DNA of 64,000 nt from Palsa-1392 sp963819975 (GCA_963819975.1 CAWFYE010000004.1:186001-250000); one strand, 5' to 3'. Shown: positions 25,524 through 34,823, counted from the stretch's first letter. Notes: a model not told the origin generated them from the sequence alone. A program made the numbers and translations.

Positions 25524-25720
25524 CGCTCATTCATAACCAGAGGGGCGGCGGCCTTACAGAAGTATTGCGGCAAGAGGGCGGCGCGAACTCAGGAACGCGG
25601 CGCTCGCCCGGTTGCTGTTGCACGGACAATGCAGGGTCATTTCCATGGCCCGCAATCTGCTAAGAAAAACTACTATCTGAATCTCATCCGAAGGATTAGG
25701 CCCGGGCGGGAGACCGTTTT

Positions 25721-28510
25721 ATGCGCATCATACCGTCGTCATTGAGCTCAACGCGCTTCCTCAGGCGTTCTCCACTTGCAGCCACGCTTGGAATCCTGCT
25801 CGGCGCGGCTCTCCCGGCCCCAGTCTCGATGGCCGCTGCACATTGGACGTTGATGGGCTGGAACAATCTTGGCATGCATTGCATGGACGACGACTACTCC
25901 GTTTTTTCGATCCTGCCGCCTTTCAACACGGTCAACGCGCAGCTGATCGACAATAACGGGAAGCTGGTCACGTCGCTGCCGGCGGGCGTGACAGTCACCT
26001 ATGAAGCGGTCGCCGATCCCTCCGGCTCAATTAACCGGAGTTCGATTGGTAAGACGAATTTCTGGGATCACTCTCTCGCACTTTTCGGCGTGACTCTGCC
26101 GCTGGACACCGGACTCGGCGGGACGGCGATGCCCGGGTCCTCGAACACGCCCCAGCTGATGACTTTCGCCCCCGCCGGTGCGCCGGCGCACAGCTTCCAG
26201 GCCCTTGGCATACCGCTCATCCCGATCGATGACGCTGGCCTATCGAATACTTATCCGTTGTTTAAACTCGTAGCGCGCGATGCCGCAAAGAATCTGCTCG
26301 CGCAAACCAGCATCGTGCTGCCGGTTTCGAGCGAGCTGAATTGCAGCACCTGCCACGGGTCCGGGACGGGCCAGGCAAACGCGAAGCCCTCTCCGGATTG
26401 GGTCTACGACCCGGATCCGAAACGCGATTTCCGTCTCAATGTCCTGAAGCTGCACGACCAGAAAAATGTCTCGAAGCCGGCTTACACCGCGGCCCTCGCG
26501 CTCTTCGGTTATCGCAGCACAGGCCTGTATGACAGCGTCGTGTTGGACGGAAAAGCAATCCTCTGCGCGACCTGTCATCAATCGGAAGCGCTCGGCACGC
26601 CTGGCGCGCCTAACACCCCCCAGCTCACGACCTCGATTCATTCCACGCACGCGACGGTGATCGACCCCACCAGCGGCAAAATCATGGATGATTCCACCAA
26701 CCGGACCAGTTGTTATCAATGCCATCCCGGCTCGACGACTCGCTGCCTGCGAGGTGCGATGGGCGCGGCAATTTCCGTCGTCGATGCATCGATGCTCATG
26801 CAATGCCAGAGCTGCCACGGGTCGATGAGCCTGGTCGGCGCGGCCACACGCACTGGCTGGCTGAACGAGCCCAACTGCCAGGCCTGTCACACCGGCGACG
26901 CTGTAAGTAACAGCGGGCAAATTCGTTTTGTCAGCGCCTTCGATTCGCCCGGTCACATGCGCGTGCCGCCAAACACTCGTTTCGCCACTACCCCCAACAC
27001 GCCGGCGACAGGCTTTTCCCTTTACCGCTTTTCGGTCGGGCACGGTGGCCTGCAATGCTCTGCCTGCCACGGGTCCACCCATGCCGAGTTTCCTACCTCC
27101 GAGTCTAACGATAACCTGCAGAGTATCGCTCTCCAGGGTCACGTCGGAAAGCTGGCGGAATGCACCGCCTGCCATGTCACGACGCCGAGCACGATCACCG
27201 GAGGACCGCACGGCATGCATCCGTTGGACCAGAGCTGGGTCTCGAGTCACGGCGAGGCGATCAACGGAAACCCAGCGCAGTGTCAGGTCTGTCACAACAC
27301 GAATTACAGCGGCACGGTGCTTTCCCGCACCCAGGGTGCCCGCACCTTTACGCTCGATGAAGGCGGAACGAAAAGCTTCTGGCGCGGCCAGAAGGTAACT
27401 TGCTACGACTGTCACAATGGACCGGGCGGAGAAGGCTCGCCGAAGATTGCGCCGGTTGTTCCCGCCAGCGTCATCCTCGTCGTCAATGGCGTCTCTGGCA
27501 CCATCGGACTCAATGCGACCGGAAGCGTTTCCACCTTTCGCATCGTCCAGCAACCGACGCATGGCACCGTCCAGCTGGCGGGAAACGTGGCGACTTACTT
27601 TGCCCCGCTCGGATATTCGGGTTCGGATTCCTTCACCTACGCGGCGACGGATGGGGCCGGTTTCGTCGAATCGAACCTCGGCACGGTCAATCTCACAGTG
27701 GGTAATACGAATCCGGCTCAGCTACTTAACATTTCGACTCGCCTGAAAGTGCTCAGCGGCGATCAGGTTCCGATTGGCGGCTTTATCCTTACCGGACCTG
27801 ACCCGAAAACTGTGATCGTGCGCGGAATCGGACCCTCGCTGCCCATTTCGGGCGCCCTGACCAATCCTACTCTCGAGCTGCACGATGCGACTGGCCTAGT
27901 CGCGACTAACGACGACTGGAAAATCAACGATCAAACTGGGCAATCACAGCAGGCCGCAGTCGAGGCCACCGGCCTTGCGCCACTTAACGACCTCGAATCC
28001 GTGATCATCGCAACACTCCCGGCGAACAGCGCTGCCTACACCGCGATCATGCTTTCCAAGAATAGCCAGGTTGGCGCCGGCTTGGTCGAGGTCTATGACC
28101 TCATGCAGATATCAAACTCGCAGTTAGCCAACATCAGCACACGCGGAACAGTCGAGACCGGAGATAACATCATGATCGGCGGTTTCATTTCCGGCCCCAT
28201 CACCAAAGGCGGCTCGGCGATCCTGGTGCGAGCGATTGGCCCTTCCCTGTCAGTCACCGGCGCGTTGCAGAATCCCACGCTGGAGCTGCACGATGGCAAC
28301 GGCACGATCATCGCGCTGAATGACGACTGGAAAACGCGCTCGGATGGGAGCAGCCAGCAGGCGCAGATTGAGGCGACGTTACTCGCGCCTACCAACGACC
28401 TCGAATCCGCCATTCTCTTCACCGCCGCGCCCGGAGCCTATACCGCCATCGTGCGCGGCCAGAACAACACCATCGGCGTTGCGCTGGTCGAGGTTTACAA
28501 CCTGCAATAG
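25721..28510 (+). CDS. secreted nine-heme c-type cytochrome fused to Ig-like and repeat domains
   Basis: 929 residues. A signal peptide ends near PVSMAAA. Residues about 207-565 contain nine CxxCH heme-binding motifs (CSTCH, CATCH, CYQCH, CQSCH, CQACH, CSACH, CTACH, CQVCH, CYDCH). Residues about 580-660 look like an Ig/cadherin-type repeat (GYSGSDSFTYAATDGAG). Residues about 665-929 are two copies of a module with GDQVPIGGFILTG and GDNIMIGGFISGP, VRGIGPSLPIS and VRAIGPSLSVT, and TNDDWK and LNDDWK, which I associate with surface proteins of Verrucomicrobia. A role in extracellular electron transfer or redox enzymology is inferred. No inner-membrane partner is nearby. Confidence 0.85.
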   Translation: MRIIPSSLSSTRFLRRSPLAATLGILLGAALPAPVSMAAAHWTLMGWNNLGMHCMDDDYSVFSILPPFNTVNAQLIDNNGKLVTSLPAGVTVTYEAVADPSGSINRSSIGKTNFWDHSLALFGVTLPLDTGLGGTAMPGSSNTPQLMTFAPAGAPAHSFQALGIPLIPIDDAGLSNTYPLFKLVARDAAKNLLAQTSIVLPVSSELNCSTCHGSGTGQANAKPSPDWVYDPDPKRDFRLNVLKLHDQKNVSKPAYTAALALFGYRSTGLYDSVVLDGKAILCATCHQSEALGTPGAPNTPQLTTSIHSTHATVIDPTSGKIMDDSTNRTSCYQCHPGSTTRCLRGAMGAAISVVDASMLMQCQSCHGSMSLVGAATRTGWLNEPNCQACHTGDAVSNSGQIRFVSAFDSPGHMRVPPNTRFATTPNTPATGFSLYRFSVGHGGLQCSACHGSTHAEFPTSESNDNLQSIALQGHVGKLAECTACHVTTPSTITGGPHGMHPLDQSWVSSHGEAINGNPAQCQVCHNTNYSGTVLSRTQGARTFTLDEGGTKSFWRGQKVTCYDCHNGPGGEGSPKIAPVVPASVILVVNGVSGTIGLNATGSVSTFRIVQQPTHGTVQLAGNVATYFAPLGYSGSDSFTYAATDGAGFVESNLGTVNLTVGNTNPAQLLNISTRLKVLSGDQVPIGGFILTGPDPKTVIVRGIGPSLPISGALTNPTLELHDATGLVATNDDWKINDQTGQSQQAAVEATGLAPLNDLESVIIATLPANSAAYTAIMLSKNSQVGAGLVEVYDLMQISNSQLANISTRGTVETGDNIMIGGFISGPITKGGSAILVRAIGPSLSVTGALQNPTLELHDGNGTIIALNDDWKTRSDGSSQQAQIEATLLAPTNDLESAILFTAAPGAYTAIVRGQNNTIGVALVEVYNLQ

Positions 28511-28654
28511 CCGGCACTACCTCGCCGTCAGTAACACACTCGACGCTTGTGCGCGGAATGATTGCCGGCGGTGAGCCAAGCGGCAGAGTAAAGTCTTAAT
28601 AACCGTGCGGAGCGGACTCCGCCTGGCTGTGAGGCATCGATTTAGAGTTGCCGG

Positions 28655-30664
28655 TTACGGTTGCGTTAGACGCGGCGGCTTGGCTACGCCCACGTAGATC
28701 ACAATCCCGTCACCACCTGAGTTAAACAGGTCGATCAGGAAGATCGGCTTCCAGTTATTGCACAACCAGGCATTGCCCGCCCGATCGATCACGACGCCAG
28801 TCACACGCATGAGCGGCGAGAAGCTGGGAGGTCCATACTTCCCGTAGAGTGGATCTCCGTTATGCAGTAACACCTGTTCGCCTGCCGAAGGCAGCGTGTA
28901 CCCGGTGGGCGGCGAGATCGGGTCGCCGGTATTCAGGCCCGGCGGCCGGGTGTCGGGATTATTCCCGGCCAGCTTGGTCAAGTTACCGGTGTGGAAATCG
29001 CTCTTTAGGTCCAAAGGACCGAAGTTCGCTACCCAGATGTTATCGTCGCCGTCGACCGTGATGCCCCACGGGCCATCTATGCCACCGCCTTTGTACTGGC
29101 CGATCAGGTTCCCCTGCGGATCGAATCGATAGACGAGGTCATCGTTCCCCGACGACATCCAGCCGTCGCCATAGGAATCAACCACCACTCCCTTATTGGA
29201 GTGACCGATGGTAGTAAGGAAAACCTGGGTGAGCTGGTCGTTTTCCAGAATGTAGCGGGCCACGCTGCCCTGGCCGTTGGGCTTCAGGCCGCCGCTGTTG
29301 CTGACCCAGGCACTGCCATCAGGGGCGAAGTCGATCCCGAAGGGCGCGCTCCCTGGCGGTTCCTGACAAAAGATGGAGCGATTTGGATTACCCTTGAGAA
29401 AAACGTAAACGCGATCGTTACCAAAACTGGCGATCCAGATGTTTCCTTTTGCGTCTGCGACGATCGCCTGCGCGCGGAGCGGCCCGCCCTGGTAACCGAG
29501 GTCTCCTGAAATCGCCGTTCCGTTCCTGCTAAACTCGGAAACGCTGCCATTGCCATCGTAGGATGGGTGATATCTGGGGAATCCCCAGCCGAAGTTACCA
29601 AACCAGACATGGCCGTTCGGTGCCACGTCCACGCCAAATCCGCCGCCGAGAAGGCCTCCGCCGAAGAGTGGGGACGTCGGCGTGCCGTTGGTCCCGTCGG
29701 CTGGCGTTCCGTTAGGTTGCAAGACAATCCCAAACTGAGAGGAATTCGGTGTGCCCTGCGTGACGTTGTTCGTGATCCAGGCGTAACCCGAGGAATCAAA
29801 GGCGATCGTGCCGGGTCCGCCGAAGAGATAGTTATCATCGCCGGAGTCGTTCACTTTCACGGCAAGAGTCCAGGCATCCGGCGCCTGGATCAGCGACGGG
29901 GAGAAAGCCAGGACTTGAGTCGACAGGTCGTAGAGGTCGCCCACGTTGTCCTGCGGGAATCGATCGATGTTCGACAGGGCCTGCAAAAAATTGGTCGGCT
30001 GAGTGCCGCCCGGGGGTGTCGCCAGGGCAAAGAAGGAATCGATATCCTGGCCGCCGTTTCGGACGAAGAGCGCCAGCATGTTGGCCAGAGACCCACTCGC
30101 CTGCAGGGAGTTGGTCTGGTTGGCGTTCGGCGACGACAGCATCACCTGAGACGAATCGCCGGTCGCCCTTCCGACCAGATTGTCATTCATCCCCGCCGCC
30201 AACTGCAGCGCAAACGGGTCTCCAGAAACGACCCCGTCGTTGGTAAATTGGGCCATCGAATATCCCGCGGCGACAGTTGTGAGCTCGTTGATCGTGGTGA
30301 AGTCCGATAACGATCGACCGATCACCGACACCAATTGCAGGTTTTCGCCCACATCGGCCGTCGCGTAGAAGATTCCGCCGGAGCCGCCACCCTTGCCTTT
30401 GAGCGAGAAGTTGCCCGCGGCATCCGCGGTAGCGGTGGCGAGAAGCTGAGGCGCCCCGTCAGTGGCGCGATAAAGGCGGACAACCGCTCCCGAGAGAGGA
30501 ATGGCCGTCTCGCTGCTGCCGGAATGGACATTGCCCTCAAGAGTTTTGCCATTCGCCGCGCGGGCCATCTGCGGAATGGCAAATAATGTCGCTGCGATTG
30601 CCAGTGAGAGGAACCTGCCAAGGCGGCGCCGCCCATTCTGATGTGGAAAGCATCGAACGTGCAT
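28655..30664 (-). CDS. secreted NHL/SMP-30-type beta-propeller protein
   Basis: About 669 residues. Signal peptide FLSLAIAATLFAIPQMARA. Residues about 40-110 form a carboxypeptidase-regulatory-like (CarboxypepD_reg) domain (LSGAVVRLYRATDG, ADAAGNFSLKGKG). From about residue 260 onward there are repeated propeller blades with GVDVAPNGHVWFGNFGWG, IVADAKGNIWIASFGNDRVY, GIDFAPDGSAWVSNSGG, GITVDGDDNIWVANFG and GVVIDRAGNAWLCNN. The repeats resemble Vgb/NHL propellers. Function unknown, probably surface or matrix associated. I prefer the second ATG (30664) by the compact signal peptide. It converges with the multiheme gene. Confidence 0.75.
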   Translation of the reverse strand: MHVRCFPHQNGRRRLGRFLSLAIAATLFAIPQMARAANGKTLEGNVHSGSSETAIPLSGAVVRLYRATDGAPQLLATATADAAGNFSLKGKGGGSGGIFYATADVGENLQLVSVIGRSLSDFTTINELTTVAAGYSMAQFTNDGVVSGDPFALQLAAGMNDNLVGRATGDSSQVMLSSPNANQTNSLQASGSLANMLALFVRNGGQDIDSFFALATPPGGTQPTNFLQALSNIDRFPQDNVGDLYDLSTQVLAFSPSLIQAPDAWTLAVKVNDSGDDNYLFGGPGTIAFDSSGYAWITNNVTQGTPNSSQFGIVLQPNGTPADGTNGTPTSPLFGGGLLGGGFGVDVAPNGHVWFGNFGWGFPRYHPSYDGNGSVSEFSRNGTAISGDLGYQGGPLRAQAIVADAKGNIWIASFGNDRVYVFLKGNPNRSIFCQEPPGSAPFGIDFAPDGSAWVSNSGGLKPNGQGSVARYILENDQLTQVFLTTIGHSNKGVVVDSYGDGWMSSGNDDLVYRFDPQGNLIGQYKGGGIDGPWGITVDGDDNIWVANFGPLDLKSDFHTGNLTKLAGNNPDTRPPGLNTGDPISPPTGYTLPSAGEQVLLHNGDPLYGKYGPPSFSPLMRVTGVVIDRAGNAWLCNNWKPIFLIDLFNSGGDGIVIYVGVAKPPRLTQP

Positions 30665-30737
30665 AATAAATGTTACCAACCCAAGTCGATGATTGGCAAG
30701 ATTTTATGCTACAGACACCCGACAAGGACCTCGCGCA

Positions 30738-30902
30738 ATGCGTGCGCGCGAGCTTCACGCCGACCAGTGGCTCGGCTTCAGCGAGGTGCAATTGCATCAG
30801 TGGCTCGACGAGGCGGGCTTTGGCAAACTGGAAGTCACGGTTATCTCGCGGGAGAAGGAGAGCCCGCATTTTTTGACGGTTTTCGCGACCGGCTCGAAAT
30901 AG
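30738..30902 (+). pseudogene. C-terminal fragment of a SAM methyltransferase
   Basis: The 54-residue frame reads MRARELHADQWLGFSEVQ, LHQWLDEAGFGKLEVTVISR, EKESPHFLTVFATGSK. This is the usual C-terminal end of methyltransferases attached to ArsR-type or UbiE-like proteins (WLGF...WL..AGF...). No methyltransferase core precedes it in any frame, so it is the remains of a gene. It lies directly before the thiolase gene at the left edge of the accessory block. Confidence 0.6.
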
Positions 30903-30978
30903 GAGTGGGCACTTCAGCCTTGAGTTGGGCAGATAGTTCCCCTAGTACATTGCTCGTGCAGCGACGCGATCAAATCTG

Positions 30979-32184
30979 ATGCAAAGGCGAGCGGCGATCA
31001 TCACGGCTCTCCGAACACCTGTCGGTCGGCACGCGGGCGCATTGGCGTCGGTTCGCCCCGACGATCTTGCCGCCCACATCATCAAGGCCGTCGTGGAGCG
31101 ATCCGGCATCGACCCCGCATTGATCGAGGATGTCTACTTCGGCGCCACCAACCAAGCCGGCGAGGACAACCGCAACGTCGCGCGCATGGCCGCGCTGCTC
31201 GCGGGCCTCCCCGCGTCCGTGCCGGGTTCGACGGTGAATCGTCTCTGTGCGTCGGGGCTGGAAGCCGTCAACATCGCGGCGCGCATGATCGAGGCGAGTC
31301 ACGGCGATGTGTTCATCGCGGGCGGCGTCGAGTCGATGAGCCGTGCCCCTTATGTGCTCAGCAAGGCGGAATCCGCGTTCGACCGGTCGCAGCAGATCTT
31401 CGACACTTCGATCGGCTGGCGCCTGGTCAATCCTCGCATGGCGGCCCTGCATCACCCGTTCTCCATGGGCGAGACCGCCGAGAATGTCGCCCGCCAGCAC
31501 CAGATCAGCCGGGCGGATCAGGATCAGTTTTCGCTCCAGAGCCAGCAACGGTGGTCGGCGGCGCACCAACGCGGGCTGTTCGCCGAGGAGATCGTGCCCG
31601 TCGAGATTCCGCAGCGCAAGGGCGCTCCGACCGTCGTCAGCGTGGACGAGCACCCGAGGCCGGACACGACGCTGGAGAAACTCGCCAAGCTGAAACCCGC
31701 ATTCTCCAAAGACGACCAAGGCACGGTGACCGCGGGCAATTCGTCGGGCATCAACGACGGCGCGGCGGCATTGCTGATCGTTGAAGCCGGGCTGGCCAAA
31801 TCGCTGAGTCTTCAGCCGATCGCCTTCATCGGTCCGAGCGCCGCGGCCGGCGTCGATCCCGCGTTCATGGGGCTCGGACCCGTGCCCGCGATTCGCAAGG
31901 CGCTTCTGCGCGCGAACCTGACGCTCGATCGCATCGACCTGTTCGAGTTAAACGAGGCGTTCGCCGCGCAGGCCCTCGCCTGCCAGCGCGAGCTGGGCAT
32001 CGACAACGCAAAATTGAACGTCAACGGCGGCGCGATAGCGATCGGTCACCCGCTTGGTTGCAGCGGCGCCCGCCTGGCCACGACGCTGGTCCACCAGATG
32101 GCTCGCACCGGCGCCGCGCGCGGCATCGCGTCGCTCTGCGTCGGGGTAGGGCAAGGCTTGGCGACGGTCTTCGAACGGGAGTGA
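30979..32184 (+). CDS. pcaF: 3-oxoadipyl-CoA/acetyl-CoA thiolase (PcaF type), parent of the repeat array
   Basis: 401 residues, full length for the family. The reactive Cys is Cys90 in STVNRLCASGLEAVN. The second catalytic pair is His357 in GGAIAIGHPLGCSGAR and Cys387 in SLCVGVGQG. AGEDNRNVARMAALLAGLP and TVTAGNSSGINDGAAALLI are typical of PcaF-type thiolases, which split 3-oxoadipyl-CoA into succinyl-CoA and acetyl-CoA; acetoacetyl-CoA thiolase is the alternative. Its partner CoA-transferase genes (pcaI/pcaJ type) lie at 47.4-48.7 kb. The last 324 coding bp and 37 bp downstream (31861-32221) recur in seven partial copies between 34.5 and 40.1 kb. Confidence 0.87.
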   Translation: MQRRAAIITALRTPVGRHAGALASVRPDDLAAHIIKAVVERSGIDPALIEDVYFGATNQAGEDNRNVARMAALLAGLPASVPGSTVNRLCASGLEAVNIAARMIEASHGDVFIAGGVESMSRAPYVLSKAESAFDRSQQIFDTSIGWRLVNPRMAALHHPFSMGETAENVARQHQISRADQDQFSLQSQQRWSAAHQRGLFAEEIVPVEIPQRKGAPTVVSVDEHPRPDTTLEKLAKLKPAFSKDDQGTVTAGNSSGINDGAAALLIVEAGLAKSLSLQPIAFIGPSAAAGVDPAFMGLGPVPAIRKALLRANLTLDRIDLFELNEAFAAQALACQRELGIDNAKLNVNGGAIAIGHPLGCSGARLATTLVHQMARTGAARGIASLCVGVGQGLATVFERE

Positions 32185-32221
32185 GTTTGGAAATGAGCCT
32201 GACTGTCAGATCGTTCGAGCG
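31861..32221 (+). repeat. thiolase 3'-end repeat, parental copy (R0)
   Basis: Reference unit: the thiolase 3' end plus 37 bp after the stop codon, ending TCAGATCGTTCGAGCG at 32221. All other copies end at this same point. TCGAACG (in the last codons) and CGTTCGA (at the end) are an inverted pair about 36 bp apart around the stop codon. A HipBA module follows, with its hipA stop only 17 bp away. Confidence 0.95.
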
Positions 32222-32238
32222 CTGCCGCTCATGACAAC

Positions 32239-33579
32239 TCAGCGCCGCTTCTTCGACCATCGACTCGTTGAGGCTCGTTTTTCAGGAAAGGACAGTCTCA
32301 GGCTGCGCTGAATTTTCTCCCGCCATTCATCGGAGATCTTCGCTTTTGTCGCGAATTCCGGCCAGCGTTTTACCGCTGCTTGCACGTCATTGATGATCGT
32401 TTTCGATCGTCCTCGTTTCATGAGCGCAGACTGCGCACATGCCTCGAAGTCTTCAGCGGTAAAAAGGTCTCGTTTCCCATTCATTGTCATTTGATGGGTC
32501 GCAGTCCAATCGCCTGACGGATTAAAGCTGTATGTCACGTCGAACGCAGGAGCGAGAGACCACTTTCCCTCCTTGTTCATCAAGAAGGCGATGTTCTTCG
32601 TATGATCGTCCTGATTACGCGCCACGATATTAAAGACCATTCTGCGAAACTGCTCTTCGACGGCGGACATCGGCAGCTTTAGTTCGTGCATCGTCAGGAA
32701 TGCCTGTTCATAGGCATACGCTCCTGCCTGATTGAAATCGAAATGCGCCATTGCGCAGAGTGACTGCATATGAAGCTTTTCACCGCCTGCGAGTCGGTCG
32801 AAGCGACGCGTCATGAAATGTCGCCGACCGTTCTCCTCCAGTAACCGGCATTCGGTCATCGTTATCCCAGCCTCTTGAGCCATGAAGTAGTAAGCGTATT
32901 CGATCGCGCCATAACCTTTCGGATCTTCAAATTCCTTGTCCTTGTTGCCGGCCACGCCATCAAACTTTAGCAACCAGTAGTCAAAGCCCGGCCCTGCATC
33001 AATCTGGCCCGAGCGCACCTCGTTCGTTTGTGGGTTCCACGCGATGACCGCCTTGGCCCGCGCACCACCTGCGGAGGTTCCAACTCGCAAAATGTCTCTG
33101 AGCGCGCCTTCCCGACCCGCATCGTGGAAGTGGCCCATCAGTTCGTTACGATGGGTGAGGATCTCGGAGGCTAGTTCCACCAAGGCATCGATCCGTACCT
33201 TGGTTGCCTTCCGCGACTTCGGCCCAAGTGCCGGCGCAAACTCCAGCGCGCCCATCCCGCGCGCGCCCGTGTAGCAGAGTCGCTCAACCGCGCTGAAACT
33301 CGCGGCGCTGCGGCCTTGAGTCGCCAACCATGCGTCAATCAATACGTTCCCAAACCTATCCGGCAAAGAATCAGCGAGTAATCCTGGTAAGCCGTGAAAT
33401 GTGTTGCGTGGCAGCTCGGGGAATTCGTAGACGCGGTCGCTCAGTGGCATCTTGAGCGGAGAGATTTCGATTCCACTTTCTGCGAACGCTGGATCGTATT
33501 GGAAGCCGGCATAGTCACGCCCTTCTTCCATCGAGACGGCGCCGATGGTTCTCCCCCAAAGGCAGACCTCCGCGATCAC
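32239..33579 (-). CDS. hipA: HipA-family toxin kinase
   Basis: 446 residues, type II HipA layout. The N-terminal subdomain has LPGLLADSLPDRFGNVLID. The kinase-like core has GTSAGGARAKAVIAWN (the Gly/Ser phosphate loop region), WLLKFDG (ATP-binding Lys), FMTRRFDR, and the catalytic/metal motif IVARNQDDHTKNIAFLM followed by LAPAFDVTYSF. HipA toxins phosphorylate aminoacyl-tRNA synthetases and induce dormancy. The start overlaps the antitoxin stop by 4 bp. It is the first cassette after the intact thiolase, on the minus strand. Confidence 0.92.
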   Translation of the reverse strand: MIAEVCLWGRTIGAVSMEEGRDYAGFQYDPAFAESGIEISPLKMPLSDRVYEFPELPRNTFHGLPGLLADSLPDRFGNVLIDAWLATQGRSAASFSAVERLCYTGARGMGALEFAPALGPKSRKATKVRIDALVELASEILTHRNELMGHFHDAGREGALRDILRVGTSAGGARAKAVIAWNPQTNEVRSGQIDAGPGFDYWLLKFDGVAGNKDKEFEDPKGYGAIEYAYYFMAQEAGITMTECRLLEENGRRHFMTRRFDRLAGGEKLHMQSLCAMAHFDFNQAGAYAYEQAFLTMHELKLPMSAVEEQFRRMVFNIVARNQDDHTKNIAFLMNKEGKWSLAPAFDVTYSFNPSGDWTATHQMTMNGKRDLFTAEDFEACAQSALMKRGRSKTIINDVQAAVKRWPEFATKAKISDEWREKIQRSLRLSFPEKRASTSRWSKKRR

Positions 33580-33929
33580 GAACCTTCACCCCACGTCCAT
33601 TTCTTGGGTTTTGTGCCCTCGCTCTTCCGCCCTGAGGCTCGCTGCCGTTGCCGGCTGCGCAATTTGAGTCGAGCGATCGGGCTCGCCGCCGCTTCCGGAA
33701 TTAGCACTTCGAATCGCTCGATCAAGCCGAGAGCCCGACAGACTCTGATGAAGCCTGATAATTGGGTGGCCGCTATTCCTAATTCTAGCCGCTGCACCGT
33801 TCGCAGCCCGAGTCCGGCCTGCTCGGCAAGCTGTTCTTGGGTCAAGTTCTTGGATAGACGAAGTTGCGCCAAGCGCTCGCCAATCAATTTGAGAAGCGCC
33901 TCGTCAGTCATTCTCGGCTCGATCTTCAT
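33576..33929 (-). CDS. hipB: HipB-type XRE-family antitoxin
   Basis: 117 residues. A helix-turn-helix of the XRE class is visible: LAQLRLSKNLTQEQLAEQAG then LGLRTVQRLELG. The tail is basic (RSRQRQRASGRK). It overlaps hipA by 4 bp, the normal hipBA arrangement, and it should repress its own promoter. Four palindromes of the form ACGCC-N6-GGCGT lie just upstream (33932-34065), a credible operator array. Confidence 0.9.
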   Translation of the reverse strand: MKIEPRMTDEALLKLIGERLAQLRLSKNLTQEQLAEQAGLGLRTVQRLELGIAATQLSGFIRVCRALGLIERFEVLIPEAAASPIARLKLRSRQRQRASGRKSEGTKPKKWTWGEGS

Positions 33930-33931
33930 AC

Positions 33932-34065
33932 ACGCCTAAGATGGCGTATTAAGCCAATAAATCAATGTTAAAACGCCTTTTATGGCGTGTTATATATATT
34001 TGGTTAAGACGTCATTTATGGCGGATAAATCCTAGAAATTGCACTCAAAGCGCCATTGAAGGCGT
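33932..34065. promoter_or_regulatory. four-operator array upstream of hipBA
   Basis: Four 16-bp inverted repeats with the pattern ACGCC-N6-GGCGT: 33932-33947 and 33973-33988 are perfect, 34009-34024 (ACGTC/GGCGG) and 34050-34065 (GCGCC/GGCGT) are near matches. Centres are 41, 36 and 41 bp apart, close to four DNA turns, so bound dimers would sit on about the same face. The AT-rich DNA between them (TTATATATATT) probably holds the hipBA promoter. HipB of E. coli also binds four spaced operators of a different sequence. Confidence 0.8.
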
Positions 34066-34503
34066 ATTACGTTATTTGAATCTTTTGGCTCAATGCCACC
34101 GGCCCGCCGGCCGGCTACGCCCGACCAGGCAGCACGATCATGATCAACCTCAGCCTCATCGTCGTTATCATCGCCATCCTCATCGTCGTCATCATCGTTG
34201 TTGTGATCGCCCTAATACTAACGTTTCTCTGCTTCATTGATGTCTCCTCTGCTCGGGGCGCATCGTTGGACTGTGCAGCGGTAGAGTTTTCAATCGCTTT
34301 GCGAAAAGTTCTCCCTGCCTTTCACGTTCGCCTTGAACAATTTTCTCAAACTCGCTCTCAAGAAGTGAGAGCGTCTGTTCGTCGAGGCTCTCGAACTTTC
34401 TGAAGCGGGTGTAATCAACAGGACAAACGAGCAAAAACGAAATCACTGCGGACACAGGAAGAGGGTTTCGCCTTTCCGGTTGCGACGTTTCAAACCAGAC
34501 GAG
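34066..34503 (+). other. spacer with a possible gene remnant, between HipBA and repeat R1
   Basis: No intact gene found. On the minus strand 34236-34490 encodes a protein-like stretch (LLVCPVDYTRFRKFESLDEQ, TLSLLESEFEKIVQGERERQ, GELFAKRL) that runs without a start of its own into antisense repeat sequence. It looks like the remains of a cassette. On the plus strand 34140-34250 encodes about 38 mostly hydrophobic residues beginning MINLSLIVVIIAILIVV, from ATC/GTC-rich DNA. I do not call it a gene. Confidence 0.4.
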
Positions 34504-34757
34504 GCAGGCCCTCGCCTGCCAGCGCGAGCTGGGCATCGACAACGCAAAATTGAACGTCAACGGCGGCGCGATAGCGATCGGTCACCCGCTGGGTTGCAGC
34601 GGCGCCCGCCTGGCCACGACGCTGGTCCACCAGATGGCTCGCACCGGCGCCGCGCGCGGCATCGCGTCGCTCTGCGTCGGGGTAGGACAAGGCTTGGCGA
34701 CGGTCTTCGAACGGGAGTGAGTTTGGAAGTGGGCCTGACTGTCAGATCGATCGAGCG
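34504..34757 (+). repeat. thiolase 3'-end repeat R1 (254 bp)
   Basis: Matches 31968-32221 of the parental thiolase end without gaps. The few differences are mostly third-position changes (for example CTT to CTG) plus TCGTTCGAGCG to TCGATCGAGCG at the end. A PIN-domain TA pair follows. Confidence 0.95.
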
Positions 34758-34823
34758 CCCGCTTGGCTATTTCTTTTCTTATCCACCTTGTCGGACCGAG
34801 CCATTCGAGGTACTCTGCGGGTC

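Noticed and set aside
26240..27562. 440-codon minus-strand frame inside the multiheme cytochrome gene
   Set aside because: Arg/Ala/Gly-rich shadow of the real gene, which has nine heme motifs and a signal peptide on the plus strand.
32182..32221. Reading the thiolase-end core as an integron attC site
   Set aside because: The inverted TCGAACG/CGTTCGA pair is suggestive, but RYYYAAC/GTTRRRY core sites are absent, no integron integrase is in the window, and the repeats contain coding sequence of variable length.
34140..34403. Hydrophobic small protein (MINLSLIVVIIAILIVV...) as a type I toxin
   Set aside because: The hydrophobicity comes from ATC/GTC-rich low-complexity DNA, the frame runs on into antisense of another remnant, and no antisense RNA promoter is evident.
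34234..34560. Minus-strand frame starting in antisense repeat sequence (MTFNFALSMPSSRWQ)
   Set aside because: The same antisense start recurs at 37202 and 39942 wherever the repeat occurs, so it is a property of the repeat. Only the part beyond the repeat (34236-34490) may be a gene remnant.
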